Below, in pieces: positions 44,211-53,135 of a stretch of DNA of 58,926 bases. The DNA is taken from NCBI GenBank assembly GCA_048201975.1, contig DBFBGQ010000121.1:1-58926 (forward strand), read 5' to 3'. The notes beneath the pieces are model-generated. The model saw only the letters and a list, made by a program, of their open reading frames with translations. It searched no databases and was not told where the DNA came from. This DNA comes from Egerieenecus sp048201975 (GTDB lineage: Bacteria > Bacillota > Clostridia > Christensenellales > Aristaeellaceae). Made by a program: the position numbers and the translations under genes. The first letter of the stretch is position 1, and every line of letters starts with the position of its first letter.

Positions 44211-44411
44211 ATGGGGGAACCCAAAATGTGCGTGCTGTATGAGCGCGTGTGCATCGGCTGCGGCGAATGCGACCGCTGCGACCTGGATCCTGAAAAAATC
44301 TGCGACAACTGCATGAAATGCGTCAACGGCGACGCGGCATACCGCGCCATTGCCATCGACCGCATTGAATTGGAAGAAGAATTCCAGCGCGAGCAGGGGA
44401 AAACGCCCTGA
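44211..44411 (+). CDS. Small Cys-rich, probably Fe-S or zinc-binding protein
   Basis: The 66-residue protein has eight or more cysteines (C7, C14, C17, C20, C23, C31, C34, C37) in the pattern CIGCGECDRC and CDNCMKC. It then has an acidic helical tail (RIELEEEFQRE). The spacing suggests a ferredoxin-like cluster or zinc ribbons; the protein is not assigned to a named function. ATG 44211 follows GGGGAGG by 8 nt. It is divergent from lexA with a shared regulatory region. Confidence 0.75.
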   Translation: MGEPKMCVLYERVCIGCGECDRCDLDPEKICDNCMKCVNGDAAYRAIAIDRIELEEEFQREQGKTP

Positions 44412-44446
44412 AAGCTCCGCAACAAGCAGCGTTCCGAGGCCATCGG

Positions 44447-45580
44447 TCAGGGGCGCTCTTTTTTCGCCTTGCCTTCCGGCGGCGAGAACGTTTCCGTCTC
44501 CTGACCGTCGGAGAGATGCACATGCTCCACGGCGCTCCGGCGGCGGCTGTCCGTCATGTCGGCATAATGCTTCCGGGTGGTATCCACAGAGGTGTGGCCC
44601 AGCACGTCGGCCACCAGGTAGATGTCTCCCGTGGCGTGATACAGGTTGGTGCCGAAGGTGCTGCGCAGCTTATGGGGACTGATGCGGGGCTTCAGTGGCG
44701 CAGCGTAAGCCGCATATTTTTTAACCAGCTGCTGCACGGCTCGCTGGGTCATCCTGCGCCGTTGCAGGCTCAGGAAGAGCGCTTGCTCGTGCCCGGGGAG
44801 CGGGGGAATTTCTAGGCGCTGATCGTAATATGCCCGCAACGCCTCCGCCACTTCCTGTGGAAAATAGAGCACAACCTGATTGCCGCCCTTGCGCGTCACC
44901 AAAAAAGCGTTCTGTTCAAAGTCGATATCGTCCAGATCCAGCCCCACGCATTCCGAGACGCGGATGCCCGTGCCCAGAAACAGGGACAGCAGCGCATAAT
45001 CCCTGGCCGCCGTGAGCTGATGAAATTTTTTCTGACCTTTGGTCATGTTTTCGCCCGTTACGGACATGTCCAGCATTTTTTTCATTTCATCCATGGTAAG
45101 GCGGAGAATGGGCTTTTCATGAATCTTGGGTAGGGAAACCAGCTGTGTCACGTTGGCGGCCAGCCGTCTGCTTCGAAACATATAGTCAAAATATGAACGC
45201 AAGGAGGACATCTTCCTTTTAATGGCCAGCTCGTGATTGACCACGGCTTTGGCCGGAGCGGAGGAGGCCTCCTCGGGGGATTCCTTGTAATACAGTGAGA
45301 GATACTCCATATAAGCTTCCAGGTCGCTTTGAGAGATCCTGCCAACGTCCGCATCGTCCCACTGGGGGAGCGGTTTGTCGGCAAAGGCTACGCGCTCGGT
45401 GCACAGATAATGAAAAAATGTGCGTAGATCCAGGGCGTAGGCCAAGCGCGTAAACGTGCTGGTGGTCATGGCGATGCCGCGCATAAAATCTGTACAGGAA
45501 GCCGGCAGGTCCTTTGTGATTTTCCGAATGAACTGGATGCGCTGCTCATCCACGGCGGTGCGATAGCTGGATTGGGTCAT
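44447..45580 (-). CDS. Tyrosine recombinase (XerC/D-like or integrase)
   Basis: The 377-residue site-specific recombinase has an N-terminal SAM-like DNA-binding domain (about 25-160). Its catalytic domain has the full residue set: R207 in GTGIRVSE, K231 in TRKGG, H303-x-x-R306 in SPHKLRSTF, H329 in LGHTSVDTT and nucleophile Y339 in RKHYAD. It is longer than XerC/D (about 300) by a basic C-terminal tail (KAKKERP) and an insert. No phage or integrative-element genes accompany it. A perfect-armed 40-bp dyad lies 28 bp upstream of its start. It is transcribed in the same direction as rnhA. Confidence 0.92.
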   Translation of the reverse strand: MTQSSYRTAVDEQRIQFIRKITKDLPASCTDFMRGIAMTTSTFTRLAYALDLRTFFHYLCTERVAFADKPLPQWDDADVGRISQSDLEAYMEYLSLYYKESPEEASSAPAKAVVNHELAIKRKMSSLRSYFDYMFRSRRLAANVTQLVSLPKIHEKPILRLTMDEMKKMLDMSVTGENMTKGQKKFHQLTAARDYALLSLFLGTGIRVSECVGLDLDDIDFEQNAFLVTRKGGNQVVLYFPQEVAEALRAYYDQRLEIPPLPGHEQALFLSLQRRRMTQRAVQQLVKKYAAYAAPLKPRISPHKLRSTFGTNLYHATGDIYLVADVLGHTSVDTTRKHYADMTDSRRRSAVEHVHLSDGQETETFSPPEGKAKKERP

Positions 45581-45607
45581 GTCAGGCCGTTCCCCTCCTT
45601 TTTTGGG

Positions 45608-45647
45608 TTCAACTATTCGTGAAACTATGGTTTAGCGAATAGTTGAA
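45608..45647. repeat. 40-bp dyad between rnhA and the tyrosine recombinase
   Basis: Outer arms TTCAACTATTCG (45608-45619) and CGAATAGTTGAA (45636-45647) are perfect. Inner AAAC (45622-45625) and GTTT (45630-45633) extend the symmetry around TATG. It lacks the T-run of a terminator. It could be a recombinase binding and crossover site, or an operator for the recombinase gene. Confidence 0.75.
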
Positions 45648-45696
45648 GGTTTCTGGAAAAAGGGAAGGGTCTCCTTCCCTCTTCCATGCTGGACTG

Positions 45697-46182
45697 CTAG
45701 GCCTCGGGCGTATGCGGCGTATTGATGCGCCGGAATTCGTCGATGGCTGCGCGCGCCAGTTCGTCGCAACGATTGTTTTCCGGATGATCGCTGTGACCTT
45801 TTACTTTGAAAAATTCCACGTGGTGTTTCTTGGTGAGCGTAATCAGCAACCACCACAGGTCCTGATTCTCCACAGGCTCCCCCGCCGCGTTTTTCCAGCC
45901 GCGCCTCTGCCAGCCGTCGATCCAATGATCCTGAAACGCCTTGACCAGATAGGTGGAATCGGAATACAGCTTGACGTCGCAGGGTTCCTTCAGGGCGCCC
46001 AGCGCGCTGATGGCGGCAAAGAGTTCCATACGGTTGTTGGTTGTTCCTGCCATGTAGCCGCTCATTTCCTTGCGGTGCGGGCCAAACACCAGGATGGCCC
46101 CCCATCCACCGGGACCCGGGTTGCCGGAACATGCTCCGTCGGTGTAAATCTGCACCTGCTTGCGCGGCGCGGCATTTTCCAT
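45697..46182 (-). CDS. rnhA: Ribonuclease HI
   Basis: The enzyme degrades RNA in RNA-DNA hybrids. The 161-residue protein has the four metal ligands D15 (IYTDGACSGNPG), E53 (NNRMELFA), D75 (LYSDSTYLV) and D140 (NNRCDELAR), plus the basic handle WKNAAGEPVENQDLW. AGGAGG precedes the ATG. It lies 12 bp after proC and belongs to the long minus-strand operon. Confidence 0.95.
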   Translation of the reverse strand: MENAAPRKQVQIYTDGACSGNPGPGGWGAILVFGPHRKEMSGYMAGTTNNRMELFAAISALGALKEPCDVKLYSDSTYLVKAFQDHWIDGWQRRGWKNAAGEPVENQDLWWLLITLTKKHHVEFFKVKGHSDHPENNRCDELARAAIDEFRRINTPHTPEA

Positions 46183-46194
46183 GGAAGCTCCTCC

Positions 46195-47001
46195 TTATTT
46201 TGACATCTGGCGGGACTTCTCCGCGCAGGCGGCCATGGCTTCCAGCACTGCGCTGCGGAATCCCGCGCGCTCCAGTGCCGCAACGCCTTCAATGGTGGTG
46301 CCCGCCGGAGAGCAGACCGCATCCTTCAGCGCGCCGGGATGCTCCCCTGTTTCCAGCACCATCTTTGCGCAGCCCAGCATGGCCTGCGCCGCCAGCGCAT
46401 AGGCAGTCTTGCGCGGAATCCCTTCCCGGACGGCGCCGTCCCCCAGGGCTTCCAGCATCATATACAGATACGCGGGGCTGCTGCCGCACACGGCGATGAC
46501 GCCGTCGAACAGGCGTTCGGGCAGCACTTCCACCCGTCCCACTGCCTGAAACATCTTCTGAACAAATGCATAGTCCGCCTGGGAAAGGGTATGCTCGGCG
46601 CAAAGCGCGGTCATGCCTTCCCCCACCAGCGCCGGCGTATTGGGCATAGCCCGCAGCACCGTGGCCCCGGTACCCTCCAGCGCCCGGTTCAGTTGCGCCT
46701 GCGTCCATCCGGCGGCAATGGAGACTACCGCTTTTCCGCGGAGCTCATCGCGTATCTCTTCCAGCACCCCGCCCAGAAACTGCGGCTTTACCGCCAGCAG
46801 CACCATTTCGCTCTCCGAGGCGACCCGCCGGTTGTCCGTGGTGGTCTCCAGCCCGGGAAACTCCTGGGCATACCGGGAGAGCAGGCTTTCCGCCTTGTCG
46901 CTGACGATAACCTGTCCCGCCTCAAGGCATCCCTTCCGCAGCACGCCGGAGAGTATCGCCCCGCCCATGTTGCCTGCACCGATCAATCCGAACCGTTTCA
47001 T
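46195..47001 (-). CDS. proC: Pyrroline-5-carboxylate reductase
   Basis: The enzyme makes proline from pyrroline-5-carboxylate with NAD(P)H. The 268-residue protein has the Rossmann motif FGLIGAGNMGGAILSG, VLLAVKPQ, RAMPNTPALVGEGMTAL and the C-terminal signature CSPAGTTIEGVAALE. It lies 75 bp after the fucosidase gene without an evident terminator. Its presence at the end of a peptide-uptake operon may reflect use of imported proline-family amino acids, or simply neighbourhood. Confidence 0.96.
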   Translation of the reverse strand: MKRFGLIGAGNMGGAILSGVLRKGCLEAGQVIVSDKAESLLSRYAQEFPGLETTTDNRRVASESEMVLLAVKPQFLGGVLEEIRDELRGKAVVSIAAGWTQAQLNRALEGTGATVLRAMPNTPALVGEGMTALCAEHTLSQADYAFVQKMFQAVGRVEVLPERLFDGVIAVCGSSPAYLYMMLEALGDGAVREGIPRKTAYALAAQAMLGCAKMVLETGEHPGALKDAVCSPAGTTIEGVAALERAGFRSAVLEAMAACAEKSRQMSK

Positions 47002-47076
47002 GGCCTTCTTACGCCTCCCTCAATGCATGGGAACATTATAGCACGGAAGTTTTCTCCGCGCAAATGCCGCAGCGAC

Positions 47077-48555
47077 TCAGCGTACGGTCACCTTCACCAC
47101 CAGCGGCAGATCGGTATCCACCGGGCCAAGGCGAACGGTCAGCGCATCGTCATCCCAGCTCCAGGCAGGCTTTTGCTCCATGCCCAGCACGGTCACATCT
47201 TCGATCATTCCTTGGAAAGGCAGCGGACGTTTGCCGTCCCAACGCGCCAGGCTACGGATGCGGAGCACGCCGTCTGCCGGACAGGCCATGGCTACGGCGT
47301 AAATCGCCCCGCCCCGGCAGGTAAAGCGGAAATCCTCGCCAGTGTAGGCCTTGGCCACTCCATCGGTGAATTGGCCCTCCTGGACACGGGTGGGACCTTC
47401 CTGAGCCACGCGCCAAACATGGCTGTGATAGACGGCCTCCCCGTTCACCCGCAGCCAGGCGCCAACGGCCTTCAGGATCGCCGCGTCCTCCGCGCCAATG
47501 GTGCCGTCGCTCTTGGGACCTATGTTCAAAAGCAGCCGGCCGTTCTTGCTCACCACGTCGATCAAGTCCCACAGCACTTCCCGGAGCGACTTGTAATCGT
47601 TCCCTTCGGTGTAGCACCAGCTGTTGCGGGCCACCGCGGTATCCGACTGCCACGGGAAGGGCTTCGCTTCGGCAAACTGTCCACGCTCCACGTCCGGCAC
47701 CGCACAGCCAAAGGCGAAAGCGTCATGCTTATAGAAAATCACGCCGCCGCCCCAGGCTTCCGCCCGGTTGTAGAAGTAGGCCGCGAAGCGCTGCAGATAC
47801 GGCAGGACGCTCTCGTGGCGGATCCACCAGTCAAAATAGACCATCTTGGGGTGATAGCGGTCCACCAGCTCACAGCAGCGCAGCAGCCAGTCCGTCAGAT
47901 ACTCATCGGACGGGGCGGGCTTGCTGTACAAATCCATGTGTTGGGGCTCCGGCTGGGCGGGCCAGTAGAAATCGCCCAGCTGCATCGGCTCATGAATGTC
48001 GCTGTCAAACTCCTTGCCATGCCCCATGAACCACCAGTGCTCCACCCGGTGGGAGGAAAGTCCACGGGTCAGGCCGGCCTTGTCCGTGGCCAGCAGCAGA
48101 TCCCCCAGCACATCCCGGCGCGGCCCCATCTCCGCGGCATTCCACTGCGAGAGCTCGGAGGCGTACATCTGGAAACCATCGTGATGCTCGGCCACAGGCA
48201 CCACATATTCCGCTCCCGCCTCCCGGAACAGCGCCGCCCAGGCATCGGGATCAAACTTTTCCATGGTGAACATGGGGATGAAATCCTTGTACCCAAACTG
48301 CTTATGGGGACCGTAGGTCGCCACATGATGCGCAAATTCCCGGGAACCCTGGATATACATGTTCCGGGAATACCATTCGCTGCCGAAGGCGGGCACGGAG
48401 AACACGCCCCAGTGCAGGAAAATGCCGAATTTCATGTCCGCATACCAGGCGGGCACCGTATACTGCGACAGGGAATCCCAGTTGGGTTGATAGCGCCCCT
48501 CTTCGTTGACCCGATCAATCTGCGCCAGATAAGCCTTGCGGTCCATGGTATTCAC
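47077..48555 (-). CDS. GH29 alpha-L-fucosidase, intracellular
   Basis: GH29 enzymes release fucose from glycans by a retaining mechanism. The 492-residue protein has no signal peptide. The family pattern is clear: WYADMKFGIFLHWGVFSVP, EYVVPVAEHHDGFQMY, nucleophile D at about 242 in MVYFDWW, and LLLNIGPKSDGTI. A C-terminal beta domain follows. I chose GTG 48555 with AGGAGG 7 nt upstream; it overlaps the C39-like stop as GTGA, so the two are translationally coupled. Cytoplasmic location with an Opp-type importer suggests it trims fucose from imported glycopeptides or oligosaccharides. Confidence 0.9.
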   Translation of the reverse strand: MNTMDRKAYLAQIDRVNEEGRYQPNWDSLSQYTVPAWYADMKFGIFLHWGVFSVPAFGSEWYSRNMYIQGSREFAHHVATYGPHKQFGYKDFIPMFTMEKFDPDAWAALFREAGAEYVVPVAEHHDGFQMYASELSQWNAAEMGPRRDVLGDLLLATDKAGLTRGLSSHRVEHWWFMGHGKEFDSDIHEPMQLGDFYWPAQPEPQHMDLYSKPAPSDEYLTDWLLRCCELVDRYHPKMVYFDWWIRHESVLPYLQRFAAYFYNRAEAWGGGVIFYKHDAFAFGCAVPDVERGQFAEAKPFPWQSDTAVARNSWCYTEGNDYKSLREVLWDLIDVVSKNGRLLLNIGPKSDGTIGAEDAAILKAVGAWLRVNGEAVYHSHVWRVAQEGPTRVQEGQFTDGVAKAYTGEDFRFTCRGGAIYAVAMACPADGVLRIRSLARWDGKRPLPFQGMIEDVTVLGMEQKPAWSWDDDALTVRLGPVDTDLPLVVKVTVR

Positions 48556-49208
48556 GCCAGTACCTCCTCTTTCATCGGGGCCGTTTGGTCCCCTTGCTCC
48601 ACAGGTTTTCTTTCGGTGCGGGTGTTCCAAATAAGCAGATTCTCCCGAATTTCCCGATCTCCCATGGCGTAGTCCTCTTCCCCATGGGAGTTCAGAATCT
48701 CCATGCGAACAATGCGGTTCATGACGCAGGGCTGGTCGTGCACGGTGGCTTTGCCGTCCCGAGTCATATCGTATACCAACTCCGGCTCGTCATAGGGATC
48801 AAAGAGCGCAATCCCCTGCTCCGTTACCCCTGTCAGTAGCACGTAGTGCCCACAGCCCTCGCTCCAGCAGCGGGAAAGCGCCGCGCCGCCAGTTTCCAGG
48901 CAGCGAACCGTAGGGCTTCCCGGCACAATGTCCGCCTCGTCGCCCTCGACAAATTCCGCGCGGATGGGAAAATTGCAGCTTTTGCCGTATTCGGTGAACC
49001 AGTTGCCCAGGAAGCGAATGCAGGCCTTTGAAGTGCCGCGGGTACCCTTCTGCCCCTGCTCGTTGTACGTATCGTTGGCATAGAGCCAGATGGCGCGAAT
49101 CAGCGCAGGCGGGATCTCCTCCCGCTCAAAGAGGAAACGAATGGCGTTCACCAGGGTGACGGGCCCGCAGTCGTATTCCGTGCTTTGGGTCAGCAGAAAA
49201 TTCTTCAT
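48552..49208 (-). CDS. Papain-fold (C39-like) peptidase-domain protein
   Basis: The 218-residue cytosolic protein has Q8 as likely oxyanion residue and C14 as nucleophile in LTQSTEYDCGPVTLVNAI, then H121 in GCGHYVLLTG and D137 in LFDPYDEPE. This is the complete C39-type catalytic set. There is no signal or transmembrane region. Its place between the permease and fucosidase genes suggests a role on imported peptides. A peptidase or transglutaminase-like activity cannot be told apart by eye. It starts 27 bp after the permease gene. Confidence 0.75.
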   Translation of the reverse strand: MKNFLLTQSTEYDCGPVTLVNAIRFLFEREEIPPALIRAIWLYANDTYNEQGQKGTRGTSKACIRFLGNWFTEYGKSCNFPIRAEFVEGDEADIVPGSPTVRCLETGGAALSRCWSEGCGHYVLLTGVTEQGIALFDPYDEPELVYDMTRDGKATVHDQPCVMNRIVRMEILNSHGEEDYAMGDREIRENLLIWNTRTERKPVEQGDQTAPMKEEVLA

Positions 49209-49235
49209 CCGTACATTGCTCCTTCCAGATCCAAT

Positions 49236-50084
49236 TCACAGGGAACCCCGGGGGTCCAGCGCGTCCCGCAGCGCGTCGCCCACGAAATTGATACAAATCA
49301 CCAGCAGGATAATCAAAATTCCCGCCGGCAGCCATAGCCAGGGCTTTCCAGTCAAAATGGTGATGGATTGCGCCCCATTGAGGATGTTGCCCAGGGAAGC
49401 CGTGGGCGGCTGCACGCCCATGCCCAGAAAGCTCAGCGCCGCCTCGTCCAGTATGGAAATGGCAAAGACGCTGGTGGCATATACCAGCACCGGCGCCAAG
49501 GTGTTGGGCAGAATCTCGGAAAACAGGATGTACCGCCCCGGCATGCCGGAGGTCACATCGCTCTTGCAGAAGTTGGTTTCCCGCAGGGAGAGCACATTGC
49601 TCCGCACCAGCCGCGCCACCCCCGGCCAGTCCACCAGGCCGAGAATCACGATCATGGTCCACATGCCCGGCTCAAAGATGGCCGCCGCCACCAGCACCAG
49701 CAGAATATACGGGAAGGACATCACCATATCCGTAAAGCTCATGATGACCCGGTCCACCCAGCCGCCAAAATACCCGGACAGCAGCCCAAGCACCACGCCA
49801 ATGACCGTGGAGATCACCGTGGCCAGAAAACCCACCAACAGCGATACCCGCATGGCATACAGCAGGCGGCTAAACATGTCCCGGCCAATCTGGTCTGTAC
49901 CCAGCCAGTGCTCCGCGTCCGGGGGCTTGGAAAACCCGCCGCTGATCTTGGTGGGGCCGTAGGGCGCAATCCACGGGGCCAGTACCGCCAGCAGGATCAG
50001 CGCCAGCAGAACCACCAGGCACACCACCGCCAATTTGTGCCGGCAAAAGCGCCGCGCAACCACGAAGAAGGAAGACTGCCGCAT
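49236..50084 (-). CDS. Peptide ABC transporter permease (OppC/DppC)
   Basis: The 282-residue inner permease has an N-terminal helix, an extracellular segment with the family motif EHWLGTDQIGRDMFSRLLYAMRVSL, and five more helices. The cytoplasmic EAA loop reads SEILPNTLAPVLVYATSVFAISILDEAALSFLGMG. It pairs with the OppB-type permease encoded 19 bp upstream. Confidence 0.95.
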   Translation of the reverse strand: MRQSSFFVVARRFCRHKLAVVCLVVLLALILLAVLAPWIAPYGPTKISGGFSKPPDAEHWLGTDQIGRDMFSRLLYAMRVSLLVGFLATVISTVIGVVLGLLSGYFGGWVDRVIMSFTDMVMSFPYILLVLVAAAIFEPGMWTMIVILGLVDWPGVARLVRSNVLSLRETNFCKSDVTSGMPGRYILFSEILPNTLAPVLVYATSVFAISILDEAALSFLGMGVQPPTASLGNILNGAQSITILTGKPWLWLPAGILIILLVICINFVGDALRDALDPRGSL

Positions 50085-50103
50085 AAGAATATTTTGCCTC
50101 CCT

Positions 50104-51048
50104 TCAGTACTTGATGGTGGGGTCCACCAGCGCGTAAACGATGTCCGTCAACAGGTTGGCAGCCTGCACCACCACGGCGGAGAGCAGGCAGACCCCCATG
50201 ATTACCGGATAATCCCGGCCTGTGATGGCGTTCATGGTAACCAGCCCCAATCCCGGCCAGGAGAAAATCTGCTCGATGATCACGGCGCCGCCAAACAGCG
50301 TGGGAATCTGCATGCCGATCACGGTCACGATGGGCAGCAGCGCGTTGCGCAGGGCATGCTTGTTGATAACTAGAAAGTGCCCGATCCCCTTGGCCTTGGC
50401 CGTGCGCAGATAATCCATTTCAAGAATTTCCAGCATGGCGCTGCGGATGTAACGGATGTTGCTCCCCGCCACCGAAACAGCCAGCACCACGGCAGGCATG
50501 ATCAAATGCCGCGTCACATCCCAGAAATCCCCTCCGGTGCCAGGGGTGGACATGCCGCTGGAAGGCAGCCAGCCCAACCGCACGTTAAACAGATAGATCA
50601 ATATCAGCGCCAGGAAAAAACCGGGAATGCTGCTGCCAAGGAAGGACGCCGTCACCACCGCAAAGTCCCGCTTCTGATAGCGGTGGATGGCGCTGTAAAT
50701 GCCCGCGGGCACAGCGATGAGCAGCCCCAGCACCAGCGAAACGCCCATAAGCAGCAGCGTGGGCGCCATCTGGCTGCCAATCATCTCCGCCACCGGCTGA
50801 TAGCTTTTGTAGGAATAGCCCAGGTTTCCCTGGAACAGCTGGCCCAACCAGGAGAAATACTGCACCAACACCGGCTGATCCAGGCCCAGCTGCTGGGCCT
50901 TCATGGCCACGGCCTCCTGGGTGGCCCGGGGACTGATCATCATATCCAGCGGACTGCCGGCCAGGCACATGATCAAATAATCGATCAGCGTAATCCCCAG
51001 CAGCACGGGAAGCGCCAGCAGTATCTTCTTTGCCACGTATTTCCACAT
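50104..51048 (-). CDS. Peptide ABC transporter permease (OppB/DppB)
   Basis: The 314-residue protein has six helices. It opens with YVAKKILLALPVLLGITLI and has the family patterns LGLDQPVLVQYFSWLGQLFQGNLG and YIRSAMLEILEMDYLRTAKAKG (the EAA loop). I chose ATG 51048, with AAGGAG 10 nt upstream. It follows the second ATPase gene by 22 bp. Confidence 0.95.
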   Translation of the reverse strand: MWKYVAKKILLALPVLLGITLIDYLIMCLAGSPLDMMISPRATQEAVAMKAQQLGLDQPVLVQYFSWLGQLFQGNLGYSYKSYQPVAEMIGSQMAPTLLLMGVSLVLGLLIAVPAGIYSAIHRYQKRDFAVVTASFLGSSIPGFFLALILIYLFNVRLGWLPSSGMSTPGTGGDFWDVTRHLIMPAVVLAVSVAGSNIRYIRSAMLEILEMDYLRTAKAKGIGHFLVINKHALRNALLPIVTVIGMQIPTLFGGAVIIEQIFSWPGLGLVTMNAITGRDYPVIMGVCLLSAVVVQAANLLTDIVYALVDPTIKY

Positions 51049-51070
51049 GAAGCATGCTCTCCTTGCCGTA

Positions 51071-52060
51071 TCAGCGTAACTGCCCCGTCCGCAGGCAGGC
51101 CACGGACCTGCCCTGTGCACCCGCCAGCACCGTAAGCTCCGGCATGCGCTCCCGACAGGCTGCGGTGGCCATGGGACAGCGTGGCGCAAAGGGGCAACCC
51201 TGGCCGGCCTGCGTTTCCCCCACTTCCCCCGCCAGGGTAATTCTGGGGCGGTTGCGCAGGGCATAGTCCGCAATCGGCACCGCGTCCAGCAGCGCACGGG
51301 TGTAGGGATGCGCCGGATGGGCGAAGAGTTGCTCCGCATCCCCGGACTCCACCAGGCGGCCCATATACATCACGCCAATGCGGTGGCTGATGTAGCGCAC
51401 AGCGCCCAGGCCATGGCCGATAAACAGATACGTCAGGTGCAGCCGCTCCTGCAGGTCCCGCAGCAGGTTCAGGATCTGCGCCTGTACAGAAACGTCAAGA
51501 GCGCTGATGGGCTCGTCCAGCACAATCACCTGCGGCCGGAGGGACAGCGCCCTGGCAATGCAGATGCGTTGCCGCTGCCCGCCGGAAAATTCATGGGGAT
51601 AGCGGCGCTTCATCTCGGCGGGCAATCCCACCTGTTCCAATAGCTCGTCAATCTGGCGCTGTACCGTGTCCGCGGTTGCGGCGCCATGGTAGAGCATGGG
51701 CTCCCGGAGAATATCCACCACGCGCTTGCGTGGATTCAGGCTGGAGCCGCTATCCTGAAAAACCATCTGGAAACGCGGCCGCAGGGGGCGCAGCTTGCCC
51801 GGCGACAGCTGATCCACCCGCTGCCCCTCCAGGTATACTTCGCCGCCATCCAGCTTTTCCAGCCCCATGAGCAGCTTGGCTACCGTGGATTTACCGCAGC
51901 CGGACTCTCCCACCAGACCGAAGGTTTCCCCTGCATAGATATCAAAACTCACCCCGTCCACCGCGGCGTTCATCCGCCGGTGAAACAGATGGCGCTCCCC
52001 TTCCGACGGGAAGGCTTTGCGCAAATTTCTCGCGGATAAAACCGGTGTGTTATGCGCCAT
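51071..52060 (-). CDS. Peptide ABC transporter ATPase (OppF/DppF)
   Basis: The 329-residue protein has Walker A GLVGESGCGKST, Q-loop FQDSGSSLNPR, signature EFSGGQRQR, Walker B VIVLDEPISALD and the C-terminal Cys-rich oligopeptide-transporter motif CPFAPRCPMATAAC. The switch-loop segment reads IGHGLGAVRY where most family members have ISHDL. It overlaps the upstream ATPase gene by 11 nt. Confidence 0.94.
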   Translation of the reverse strand: MAHNTPVLSARNLRKAFPSEGERHLFHRRMNAAVDGVSFDIYAGETFGLVGESGCGKSTVAKLLMGLEKLDGGEVYLEGQRVDQLSPGKLRPLRPRFQMVFQDSGSSLNPRKRVVDILREPMLYHGAATADTVQRQIDELLEQVGLPAEMKRRYPHEFSGGQRQRICIARALSLRPQVIVLDEPISALDVSVQAQILNLLRDLQERLHLTYLFIGHGLGAVRYISHRIGVMYMGRLVESGDAEQLFAHPAHPYTRALLDAVPIADYALRNRPRITLAGEVGETQAGQGCPFAPRCPMATAACRERMPELTVLAGAQGRSVACLRTGQLR

Positions 52061-53051
52061 ATGCTCCCCGTCCTTCCTGGGCTTGATAGCACCTTACCAG
52101 ATGCCCCGGCGCAGTTTCCGTTTCCCCCTGGGCTCCGGGGCAATGCTGCCCATACGGGCACCGGGGCGCGAAGCGGCAGCCGGGAAGATCCTGATATTCC
52201 TCCGGCACGTTGCCGGGTATGGAATACAGCCGCCGGTCCTTGGGATCATGGATGCCGGGCACCGCCCGCAGCAGCGCCTGGGTATAAGGATGCGCAGGAG
52301 ATTCCAGCAGCTGCTGGGTGGTGGCTTCCTCCACGCACTCCCCGGCATACATCACCACCACGCGGTCCGCCATTTCCGTCACCAGGCCGATATCATGGGT
52401 AATGAGCAGGATGGCCATACCGTATTCGTCCCGCAGCCGCTTGAGCAGCTGCATGATCTGCAATTGAATGGTCACGTCCAGGGCGGTGGTCGGTTCGTCG
52501 GCAATCAGCAGGCTGGGGTTGCAGGTCAGCGCCATGGCGATCATCACCCGTTGGCGCATGCCGCCGGAGAGCATGTGCGGATACTTGCGCATTACCGCCT
52601 CCGGCTGCGCGATGCCCGTTTTTTCCAGCAGTTCCACCGCTTTTTCCCATGCCTGCTTTCGATGCATTCCCATATGTCGGCGGAGCGTTTCCGTCATTTG
52701 GTTGCCAATGGTAAAAACCGGGTTCAGACTATACATGATATCCTGAAACACCATGGCAATCTCCCGGCCGCGGACCTGGTCCAGCTCTTTCTCGGTCATG
52801 GCGAGCAGATCGCGTCCCTTGTACAGCGCTTCGCCGCCGACCACGCGCCCATGCCGGTTCAGCAGCCGCAGCAGCGAAAGCGCCGTGATGCTCTTGCCGC
52901 ATCCGGACTCCCCCACGATGCTGACGATTTCCCCCGGGCGTACCTGGAAATGCACGTTTTCCGTGCGCTTGGTCAGCCGCTTCCCATCGGCGAAGGCGAT
53001 GTCCAAATGACGTACCTCCAGCAAGGGTTCCGCCGCGTCCATCCGCTCCAT
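52050..53051 (-). CDS. Peptide ABC transporter ATPase (OppD/DppD)
   Basis: The 333-residue protein has Walker A SIVGESGCGKSIT, Q-loop FQDIMYSLNP, signature MLSGGMRQR, Walker B LLIADEPTTALD, ITHDIG, and the C-terminal motif CRFAPRCPYGQHC. I chose ATG 53051 because GGAG lies 8 nt upstream; ATG 53042 and GTG 53069 are alternatives. It follows the binding-protein gene by 84 bp. Confidence 0.94.
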   Translation of the reverse strand: MERMDAAEPLLEVRHLDIAFADGKRLTKRTENVHFQVRPGEIVSIVGESGCGKSITALSLLRLLNRHGRVVGGEALYKGRDLLAMTEKELDQVRGREIAMVFQDIMYSLNPVFTIGNQMTETLRRHMGMHRKQAWEKAVELLEKTGIAQPEAVMRKYPHMLSGGMRQRVMIAMALTCNPSLLIADEPTTALDVTIQLQIMQLLKRLRDEYGMAILLITHDIGLVTEMADRVVVMYAGECVEEATTQQLLESPAHPYTQALLRAVPGIHDPKDRRLYSIPGNVPEEYQDLPGCRFAPRCPYGQHCPGAQGETETAPGHLVRCYQAQEGRGAYGA

Positions 53052-53135
53052 TCGCTCCACTCCATTCACAAGGCAAGGGCAGGCAGGGTAGCCGCCGCTC
53101 CCCTGCCTGCCGCATCATATCCCGGCAGGCCGCCC

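Noticed and set aside
46339..48672. Plus-strand open frame of about 777 codons
   Set aside because: It is antisense to proC and the fucosidase gene, with no ribosome site or domain pattern; a codon-bias shadow.
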